DNA of 64,000 bases from Rhipicephalus microplus (Eukaryota > Arthropoda > Arachnida > Ixodida > Ixodidae), in NCBI RefSeq assembly GCF_043290135.1, contig NW_027464589.1, positions 3,849,001 to 3,913,000 of the forward strand, given 5' to 3'. Numbering within the stretch: the first letter of the stretch is position 1; every line of letters starts with the position of its first letter. The notes under the pieces are model-generated. The model had not been told where the DNA came from and searched no databases. It worked only from the letters and a program-made list of their open reading frames with translations. Made by a program: the position numbers and the translations under genes. Below, in pieces: positions 55,595-64,000 of this stretch.

Positions 55595-55950
55595 AGAGGC
55601 ATGTGAGCATGGAGGAAGAAATAGAAAGGAGGGAGCAATACGTCACACGAGTGAAGCCCACCATGGGCCTTACACGTGATCAAAACGTCAGAGCGTGTGG
55701 TAGGTTTTAGTACCCTCGGTAAAGTTCCATGTTTTAACCCCGTGTGTGAGCCGGCCAGTCTGCGCCGAACAAGCTCCCTTCTGGTAAAAGCTACCATGTG
55801 CCACACTCTAAAGTCTCGGCAAGTCTCATTGCTTGCATCAATATAGATGCACAAGGTCACGTGTTGGGCCGACACTGGTGGCTGCAAAACGGCTTGGCTT
55901 GCAAAGGCTGGCAGTGTGACGTCATGCTCCCTCCTTTGTTTTTCTTGCTA
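55595..55950. repeat. Degenerate inverted-repeat element (MITE-like)
   Basis: The left part (55615-55690) and the reverse complement of the right part (55855-55945) share ggagggagca, then acgtcaca and acgtga-type blocks. That is an imperfect inverted repeat around a 170-bp centre. No coding region. Confidence 0.5.
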
Positions 55951-57839
55951 CATGGGTGTGAGAAGGGCGCCCAGACATTTTAACGAAATGAAGAGCACAT
56001 GCTAACACACAAATTTGTCTGCGAAATCGGAAGGGAACCAACACTTCTTCACCCAATTTTTTAATTTCGTGAAATCAGATTTGTTGGCCAAGCTAGTGTG
56101 TCAATTCAAGGTGATGGTAATGTTTGATGACACATTGGTTATAACACATGAGTGCTTTGTGGAGAATAGAAATTTTTTCGTTAGACCGAGAAATTCGCAA
56201 TCTCGAGCTTCATAAGATCAAGTTTTAAAGCAACCATAATACTCAATTAATGATTGAGTTTTTTGTGAAAAAAACGACCCAGTCTCGATCTCAATAGTGC
56301 CATCATCACGCGACAAAAAATGTTTGGGCGAGGAGTCAAAGTAGAGGCTGGAATTCTAATTATGAGAACTATTGCCTAAGCGATCAATCAGGCTTGCGTC
56401 TATTTGTATGAATGGACATGTACACTCACCTTTGCGTGAACTACATCATAAAAAAGCATGGCATGTGTGTGGAGGATTACGAATTTTCGAGAGAAAAGGG
56501 AAGCAGCCCTCTCTAACATGTTTAATGTGTATAATAAATATTTTCATAATGAATCATTGGAATGCTTCTAAGAAAATATGTGCACGGCCTTCGACAAAAC
56601 CAGCAAAAAGAGGAACATGATTAGAATGATAGCAATGGGCAATGAAAAAATTACAACAAAAAACCACTTGTACCTCGACAAATTCCAGATACAGACGTAA
56701 CTTCCAGCTTCTTTCCTGAACAATGGCCTTACATACAGTTCATCCAGTCTGTATGATGCTCAGTTGTTGCTGCGCACATCCTCTGCCATATTTTTTCTTA
56801 TCCCCACTGTTATGATATTGCTGCAGCTGCTGTTGGAATCTCCCTCGTGTACTACCTCGCAATTACTATGTATGCGTGATGAGGTCTCACTTACAGAGGC
56901 AAAATCAGGGCATACTGCTTTTGTTGGATAGTGGCATGCTGGAAGATGAAACTGCCTGACCAGAATATCTCCACATTCGCACAATTCTTTTCATCCTAGC
57001 CAGCCTCGCATAATCTCTGTTTTTTTTTTCTACGAAGGAACAAAAAGGAAACCGTTCAGTCACTCACGCTGCAGTGCACAACGTCGCTCTAAGGGTGGTG
57101 ATATCGACCTTTGTGATGAAACAACAGCAGGAGGCACAATTGATGCTCTAGTTGCAGAATGTTTTGATAGGCGAAAGTGCCTTTGGCTGTTTTCTCTGAC
57201 AGAGAACACCACCACCGTCACCTTCCTCTGGCAAAGTGAACCTGCATAAGGTCGCAGATGAGATTTTTAAGAATTGAAAACATGACATCGGAAATTCAAC
57301 ACAAGAAAAGGCTGTAATTTACAGAGACAAATTTACTCATATTTTCTTAGTAGTTAGGCTTTGTATAATAAACCTTCATTTTGCTTACTTTTCTGAACTA
57401 TTACAGTCGATATAAACCTAATGTAACTTTAAAGGTGCATGTTCAATCTGTATTGTACGTAAAAAGAGAAATAACGTCATTGCAGCATAACCACAGTTCC
57501 AGTAAACTGGAAGTACTGTGCAGGTTCTAAAAAAAATGCCTATTTGGACACTTACGGTGCAACTACGTTGAAAAAGATGCAAAAATTACCTCAACTCAAA
57601 CACACAAGACAAGTAGCCTCCGTCAAAGGGAGAAGAGACAGAAATGAGATTAATCTCACCGCCTTTCCAGGGTGTTGAAACATCTTTTGCACTGATACCC
57701 ATTCCAGAAGTTTTGAAGGGTCGAAAGTATATTCATGCATGAACATGACCCACTACTATTCGCCTTTCTGACTAATGAGACGAGACTGCAGAAATGCCGC
57801 AGTAGAGGCAATTTGTTCATGAGTGGTAGCGTAAATAGA
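55951..57839. other. Unassigned stretch
   Basis: AT-rich. Small frames at 56015-56215, 56372-56620 and 56760-56984 have no recognisable domain. No paired repeats found by eye. Confidence 0.3.
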
Positions 57840-58465
57840 GCATGAACTACGCCTCCAAAGTTTGGGATCCCCACACAAAACTTAACGTTCAAAACCTAGA
57901 AAGAATTCAAAGAAAAACAGTACGATTCATATATAGTAAATTTATGTCAACGTACTCTCTCACTGCATTACTAACGGCAAATGGTATAGAACTATTACAA
58001 ATTCGAATAAAAAAAAAGTCGGCTACAGTTTCTTTCAGACATAGTAAACGACAGGCTATCCTTAGACACCGCAGCATACGTATCCCCCTTGTTAAGCAGA
58101 CACACTCGACACCACTATACTCGTTCTCTAACGCCAATCTTCGCAAGGGCTGATACTTTTCGTTACTCCTTCCCACAAACAATAGATGATTGGAATAAAC
58201 TAACCGAAGCATTTCCTCAACGCCCTTGACCATTTGTGTAAATACTTTTCTTCTATGACTTCCTTAGAACTGTATTATCACCTTGTTGTTCAATTGTTAC
58301 TTTTTTGAAGTCATAACCCCTCTGTCTTATATGCAAAGAAATTGTGTAAAAAAGGCTTTGCAACCTTGTTTTATTCTGTTATTAAGTGGGTTTCATGTAT
58401 GCTCACCCTTCTTGGACTTTTTGTCTGCAGTATTGTATAAATAAATAAATAAATAAATTATAGAA
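57840..58465 (+). pseudogene. 5'-truncated L2/CR1-like LINE 3' end
   Basis: The plus frame starts MNYASKVWDPHTKLNVQNLE, then RIQRKTVRFIYSKF and LTANGIELLQIRIKKKSAT, the C-terminal domain following RT in this LINE group. A stop after NANLRKG and frameshifts follow. The 3' UTR ends in a TAAA repeat tail at 58436-58460. This is the usual dead-on-arrival form. Confidence 0.8.
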
Positions 58466-58824
58466 CCTTGGAGCAAAGCAGTGCTGAGTGGGACACATGC
58501 TTGGAGCTCTAACACGCTGGCCTGTGTTCTGAGCCATTGGTTACAAGGCATTTGCTAACCAGCAAAATAAAATGCTGATGAAGCTGTCAGGACTAGGGTT
58601 ATGCATACTTCCAGAGCCATATAGACCTGTGCACTTGCTATGGCTTGATTATGAGGATGAGTTTTAAGCATGGGCCAAATGCCACACAGATGTCCATGTG
58701 TCACGGCGTGGTGACCATAATAAGCATAGGTTCATTAGTTCAATAAGAAAAAAATCAGGACACTACTAGTTCAGTATCTATATTGCCTGTCAATTTTCAA
58801 CGCTCTTTGGTGTTCTTGTCTCTC
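58466..58824. other. Unassigned stretch
   Basis: Nothing recognised. Confidence 0.3.
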
Positions 58825-59110
58825 CTACTTTCTCACAATATCAAGGCTGCTGAAAGCCACAAAAGTGCGGCTGTATTTTTGAAGGTCAACTGACTCGGCA
58901 ACTATAAGTGACATCAGCACTTTACTTCCACTTCTCTTGTTCTTTTCATTTACTCCCAACACTGATGCATAATCAATTCCACTTTTATTTTTTGCTATAT
59001 AGTTGTATGTCCCTCTTGCTTCTATAATTCTACCAACTAGCATAAATCAAGGCCTTGTGTTTTAAATCACTCAGTTTGCTTCTACCTCGTAACTCCCACT
59101 TCTCTAGTTC
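58825..59110 (-). pseudogene. Possible LINE endonuclease scrap
   Basis: The minus frame contains GTYNYIAKNKSGIDYASVLG. The spacing T-x-N-x-SGIDYV recalls the C-terminal part of LINE AP-type endonucleases (S-x-IDYV). Upstream catalytic motifs are not readable. Weak support. Confidence 0.35.
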
Positions 59111-59279
59111 TTGAAGGACCTCTGAAAGCGAAAGTTTTGTTTACAACTTTTTTACAGTAATTTGTCGCTTTGCATCTGATTATTCTGAAATTGAATCTTG
59201 TATGCTCTAACGCATTTTAGAATTGTTGCTGATATGCTTAACTCAGAACTATTTTAATGCCTGCCTAAATACATAAAGA

Positions 59280-60215
59280 AACTAGCACCCCACAGTCAAG
59301 ACTGCATTCCTGCGACTAACCCCCGCATTCACAAACCTAACGTAAACTCCTCAGCCATAAGTCTACCCTTAAAGCGTTTCAAGAACCAACCTTATACTCA
59401 TTGCAGAACTTTCCTTGTACATAAGTAAGGCTCGGTTAAGATAGCCTATGACTTACCTAAAGGCTACCTTAAACAGCATGGAGGGGCAGGACAACTTTCC
59501 GTATTCCGTTCATTATGTAGACTGCAAAGAAAAAAATATTGAATGACACTGCGTACGCATATACGTCGCCGCTGGGGCAAGGCCTCAACGATCGAAAGAA
59601 CCCGGTTATCTACCACAAGCAGCAATTTTCATGCCGTCCCGCTTTACGAAAATTGCTGTGATGAACCTGCTCGCTGTGCTGTTTCGGCCGGAAAATATTC
59701 ATGGTAGTGGGTTTGCTGTGCCGCGTCTCATGCAGCTGCCTATTGCATTGCACTTTTAAGGAGTTGGCACACTCCAACTTTGGAGCGATGGCTTTGTCAA
59801 TGTCTCGTAGCCGACTTTGTAACAAGTATAGTCCAGCAGATATCTGTTATGTTGGCAAAAAACACTTTTTTATTTGTTTGGTAGACCATGTAGGATGTAC
59901 ATTGTATTGGCTGTTCGATTCTAGATATCTTACGCAAAATTGCTGCCGTCTGTCCGCCGATGTGTGCATAGCCGCCATGTTAGAGGCTGCACGTGGCGCA
60001 GTACGCTCAGTTCCGCGTGTGTTTACGTAGACGTATCGCTTCGTCTCTTGCAGCACACAGAGAGGAACTGGGAATGCTGAACAAAAAAAAAAAAGGACGC
60101 GAGCTTTGTCCCTCGTTTTTTTTTTTTTTAAGCTGACGGCGTTTCTGGCATGAGCTTTGGCTACTGCTCCCTAAATACGTGTTCCTGGTCTCCTTTCTAA
60201 GCAAGTAAGGCATGA
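59280..60215 (+). mobile_element. Left arm of a large inverted repeat (Harbinger-like by guess)
   Basis: Blocks in order: gcattcacaaacctaacgta; cccttaaagcgtttcaagaa; a coding-like SMEGQDNFPYSVHYVDCK; catggtagtgggtttgctgt; agcagatatctgttatg; CIAAMLEAARGAVRSVPRVF; and a T-run then cgtttctggcatgagctttg. All recur in reverse orientation between 63680 and 60795. The end resembles the ATTCAxAAACxTxACTTAAA type of PIF/Harbinger/ISL2EU termini, and the LEAARGAV segment recalls a HARBI1 N-terminus, but both are from memory. Confidence 0.55.
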
Positions 60216-60794
60216 AATAGCACTAGTAATCGTGTTCTCATAAATTGCTGCACGCTGAAGCAAGGCAGCTTTTGCAACACTTTCGCTATCAACCGTTTAG
60301 CAAGCGAAGGCGACTTGTACGTTTCAGGTAGAAGTCACCTTCACATAACGACCTTTACCACAGCTAATTGTGTGTACCTACATTTTGTTTAATGTGTTTT
60401 GTTTATTGCGTTTGGGTAACGGCACACGCTGAATTATAAGTAAGTGCGCATCACTAGTTCATTCTGACAAGGGAGCAACGGTGCTACAGCGTCCTTATTT
60501 CGTGCTGGTCTGTTCTCTCTTCTGGAGTGTTACAAACAGCCGTTTAGTGGTATATCTTGTGCATGACTGCGCACATTTTTTCAAGCATTCGACGTGCTCG
60601 GCACATGCAACGAATTCAATAAGCCATCACAAAGCCCGTTGCGTGACGGTGGCTACTGCGTAAAGTGTGCGAGTCACTATCACTTGGTAAACGACTGCTA
60701 GTGAAAACATGACAAAAACTGCCTTGATTAGACATGCAGCACTTTGTGGGAACTCAAATACAAATGCTGTTGCACATCTTAAAAAAAACTTCGC
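60216..60794. other. Spacer between the inverted arms
   Basis: A unique AT-rich spacer. The frame 60481-60663 has no domain. Confidence 0.35.
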
Positions 60795-61216
60795 TTCTTA
60801 GAAAGGAAATTTGCTTAGAAAGGAGAACACAAACAGTGTATTTCGGGAGCAGTTGCCGGAGCTTATGCTGAAAACATCATCAGCTTAGAAAAAAAACAGG
60901 AAACAATGTTTACGAGCTATTACGTCTTTTTCCTTCAGTACTCAAAGTTCCTCTCTGTGTGCTCTAAAAAACACAGCAATACGCCGGCATTGTGATTATC
61001 TGCCAATGCACGCCTCACGTCGATACGACTTTCGTATATGTCTACGTAAGCACACGCAGACCTTTGCGTACTGCGCCCAAGGAGGACTGCACCGCACGCG
61101 GCCTCTAATATAGCAGCTGCGCACAAAACGACTGACACATGGAAGCAATTCGCATAAGGTCTATTGCGAGCTGCTTCCATGTTTTTCATTTTCTCTGAAA
61201 GCACACACCGTCCGCC

Positions 61217-62445
61217 TTGGTACTTGTTGATAAAATCTGCCAGGACATTGCAACTTTGTCAGAAAAATTCACTTGAGTGGATCATTCCGCTACAAATACA
61301 TCTTCGTAAATAATGCTGTAATACTGCTCAATTTATTAAATAAAACAAGTAAAACTTTAGAAGCGAAACAAAATGGCAAACACTGTGGGAAGCATGATAA
61401 GACTAACAAACACCACAAAAACATACATGACGTCAAAATAAGAAAAGTAATCGGATGACCCCACTGTGTCGAAGAGAGTTCCACAAAAGTGACCCGACGG
61501 AAAACGCGTATTTCACCGAGAACTGCCGGTGCCTAAACCAAAATTCTTACTGTTTGCATTTGGATGCTTCTGTGCATACTGTTGGTCATTTATTGCCATA
61601 AAGCTCATTTATTGCTTCTCGAGATAATGATTTTGTAGCAAAAGTTTACTTTCCCTCGCTCCCAGGAGCTATACTTCACGATTTAAGGATGCCTTTCATA
61701 GGGCGTGCTTATGACAAGATAAGGGATGTTTCAAAAACTCACCTTGTACTTTTCTTATAACTTTTTCGTCCTTTCGTAAGTAGTCTTACTGAGATAAGTT
61801 GAGGTCGATTCGTGAATACATCGGATATAGTGTCACTGCCATATTTATGCAATGACTAAGTTACCGCGGTATGGGCACTTACGAAAGAACAAAAAACTAT
61901 ATGTATAAGAAAAATAAAAAGGTGTGTTTTAAAAATTTCCCTTATCTTGTCATAAGCGCACCCTATGAAAGGCGCCTTTAACTCCTGAAGTGTAGCTCCT
62001 GGGTGCGAAGGTAAGTAAGTTTTTGCTACAAAATCATTATCTCGAGCAGCAATAAATAAGCTTCATTGCAATAAAGTAACAACAATATTAACAGAAGCAT
62101 CCAAATACAAACAGCAGAAATTTTGGTTTAGGTACCGGCAGTTTTGGTGAAAGACTTGTATTTTGTCTCGTCGCTTTTTTGCAACTTTCTTCGACGAAGG
62201 GGGTTCATCAGATCGCCTTTGTTATTTCGACGTCTTGTATGTTTTTGTTGTGTTCGTCAGTCATACTGTGCTTCCTACAGTGTTTGCCAATTTCTTTAAC
62301 TTTTAAAATTTCACTTGGTTTATTTAATAAGTTTATCTGTATAACATTATTATTTATAACATGCATATATTGTAAAATGACGCACTCGAGTGATTTTCCC
62401 TGACAAAGTAGCAATGTCCTGGCAGATTTGATCAACAAGTACCAA
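61217..62445. mobile_element. Foldback element with very long inverted repeats
   Basis: The 1,229-bp unit starts TTGGTACTTGTTGATAAAAT and ends with the reverse complement of TTGGTACTTGTTGATCAAAT. Matching continues inward on both arms for about 560-580 bp (shared CTGCCAGGACATTGC, GGCAAACACTGT, CAAAAACATACA, TAGCTCCTGG, TCATTATCTCGAG, GATAAGGGA), leaving a centre of under 90 bp near 61830. Similarity is perhaps 75-80% by eye. It interrupts the right arm of the larger inverted repeat, so it is younger than that arm. No transposase is encoded. Confidence 0.8.
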
Positions 62446-62591
62446 CACAGACGCCCTATCCCTTCAAAGGAAATGAAAAAAAAAACAAGAAAGCAGCTTT
62501 CAACAGAGTTATACAGCCGATTGACACAATATGCATCTGTTTACGGGCTACCAAATAACTAGGAAAATGCTTTCACCATTTCGGGAAGTAT
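62446..62591 (+). repeat. Direct repeat DR130, copy 1
   Basis: About 130 bp (ccttcaaaggaaatgaaaaa ... ccatttcgggaagt) repeated at 62956-63089 in the same orientation, flanking a LINE endonuclease fragment. It could read as a basic peptide (PSKEMKKKTRKQL), but no family is recognised. Confidence 0.8.
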
Positions 62592-62955
62592 CAGGTTCTT
62601 ACTCTGCAACTTCAGTGTAGTGTGACAAGAGGATGTGCCGATGATCGTCACGAGAGACTTCAACACGAATGTAACAAAGCGGATGAACTTGCGGCCTTAA
62701 TAAAGTCTGTAAAGGCAGATATAGTATTCGGCGCGGAATCTTGGCTAAATCCTTCCATCAGTGACAGTGAAGTTATTCCAGAGAACTTTATTGTCCATCG
62801 AAAACATAGGCTGAGTCCTGGTGGCGGCGTTTTTTTTTTTTTGCTTGTTCGATCTGATTCAGGCTCATCTGCCCTTGCTATCAGCCATGATGTGGTGGAA
62901 GCTGTGTGGTGTAAAGTGCATTTATCTCATTGTTTTTCACTTAAAGAAGCTTATG
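62592..62955 (+). pseudogene. LINE endonuclease N-terminal fragment
   Basis: The plus frame reads CNKADELAALIKSVKADIVF, GAESWLNPSISDSEVIPENF and SPGGGVF, then VEAVWCKVHLSHCFSL. This is the N-terminal half of a LINE AP endonuclease with its catalytic Glu in ESWL. A run of T at 62830-62842 expands the GGGV strand. It begins and ends at the DR130 copies, so only this internal piece is present. That is unusual for a LINE copy, since the 3' end is missing. Confidence 0.75.
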
Positions 62956-63089
62956 CCTTCAAAGGAAATGAAAAAAAAAACAAGGAAGCAGCTTGCAATA
63001 AAATTAAACAGCCAGTTGACACAATATACATCTGTTTACGGGCTACCACATAACTAGGAAAGTGCTTTCGCCATTTCGGGAAGTTTTAC
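62956..63089 (+). repeat. Direct repeat DR130, copy 2
   Basis: Partner of 62446-62591, same orientation. The two copies differ at about a dozen positions by eye. Confidence 0.8.
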
Positions 63090-63680
63090 CGGTATCACAA
63101 AAAGTTTTTTTTTTTTTGAAAACATAGCAGATATCTGCTAAACTATACTTGTGACACGGTCGGCCACGAGACATTGACAAACATCACTCCGAAGTTGAAG
63201 CGTGCCAACTCCACAACAAGTGTGATGCCATAAGCATCTGGATGAGTTGGGGGACAGCAAACACATGGTCATGAATATTATCCGGCAGAAACAGCGCAGC
63301 GAGCAGGTCTTTCAAGGCAATTTTGTGAAGTGGGGACGGCACGAAAATTCCTGCTTATGGTAGGTTTCCCGGTTCCGTCGATTGTTGAGGCCTTGTCTCG
63401 GCGGTGACATGTATGTGTACGCTGTCCCATTCAATATTTCTTCTTTGCGCTCTACGCAATCAACGTAATACGCAAAGTTGTCCTCCCCCTCCATTCTGTT
63501 TAAGAAAGGCTTAAGGTAGGTCATGGCCTACCTTATCTGAGCCTTGCTGAAGTACAAAGAAACTTCTGCGATAAGTACAAGGCAGGTTCTTGAAACGCTT
63601 TAAGGGCGGACTTCTGGTTTATGTTGACTCAAATCATAAGGATAAGTTTAAGTTGGGTTATTGAATACGAGGCTAAGACT

Positions 63681-64000
63681 ACAAACGCTCAAGCTTAAGT
63701 GGGTGACGCTGAATGTCCTGTTTTCGAATCGGGGAACCCGAGGGCAGTGAAGAATGAAACCATATAGGTGCTTCGACCGTGTGCCCCTAAAAAAACAGTA
63801 CTGGCATAAGCAGCCAATCAATACTCGCCTTACTCCTGGAATCACATACAGGGCCTCTGTCTACATACAACCAGAAAAGATGTCACCACGTGCTCAAAAA
63901 TCAGATGAGTACTCACCTTTTCTTTAAAATCAAATAGGTTATCGTAGGCAATGCTCTTCACTTTTAATCGGTCAGATTGTCCCTGCTTACAGAACTCATT
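63681..64000. other. Unassigned window end
   Basis: The minus frame 63648-63845 has no domain. No further signal to the window edge. Confidence 0.3.

Larger units (their letters stand above)
60795..63680 (-). mobile_element. Right arm of the large inverted repeat, interrupted
   Basis: On the minus strand: TATTCAATAACCCAACTTAA, CCCTTAAAGCGTTTCAAGAA, RMEGEDNFAYYVDCVERKEE (63312-63524), GACAAACATCACTCC-type and AGCAGATATCTGC segments to about 63110. Then comes a 1.9-kb interruption (about 61200-63105). The arm resumes with AAAILEAACGAVLLGRST and YVDIYESRIDVRRALADNHN (60935-61204) and the terminal part to 60795. The arm order matches the left arm block by block. Confidence 0.55.

Overview
The window is eukaryotic, repeat-dense intergenic DNA. 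I recognise no host gene, rRNA gene or CRISPR array. The best clue to the organism is two copies (about 5160-5395 + and 10878-11115 -) of a tRNA-derived SINE that matches, from memory, the Ruka SINE of hard ticks. Abundant Ty3/Gypsy, L2/CR1-like LINE and Penelope-like fragments also fit an ixodid tick. The tick call is inference, not a database result.

Layout. 0-4 kb: a tRNA-like SINE head and a decayed Gypsy pol. 5-9 kb: a Ruka SINE, two divergent Penelope-like tails and a near-perfect 65-bp-arm hairpin. 9-13 kb: an LTR-like stretch and a composite tandem-repeat element. 13.9-19.7 kb: Gypsy protease remnants and a minus-strand LTR element with long LTRs and little but gag. 20.7-26 kb: a complete but dead Gypsy element with 172-bp LTRs, lying in a (TA)n tract. 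27-47.4 kb: a 2A-peptide LINE whose 3' part (27.0-27.99 kb) and 5' part (43.76-47.36 kb) share one strand and break at the same point. The 15.8 kb between them has inverted terminal sequences and a 4-bp repeat on each side. That block holds older LINE pieces, a Gypsy integrase, the second composite tandem-repeat element, an RNase H LINE end and a Penelope-like fragment. 47.4-50.3 kb: a Gypsy protease, a pogo/Tigger-like transposase and an inverted Penelope-like pair. 50.7-55 kb: a complete Gypsy element with 136/140-bp LTRs and the target duplication ACAG. 55-64 kb: LINE ends and a large inverted repeat, Harbinger-like by guess, invaded by a 1.2-kb foldback element.

No element looks fully competent. 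Several keep long single-frame pol genes broken by a few stops, mostly explainable as C>T or G>A changes, and some have lost catalytic residues (YLAD for YLDD; VTGA for DTGA). The items most worth following are the split 2A LINE with its 15.8-kb insert, the in-frame UGA between its ORF1 and ORF2, its 297-bp 5' monomers, and the paired composite tandem-repeat elements.
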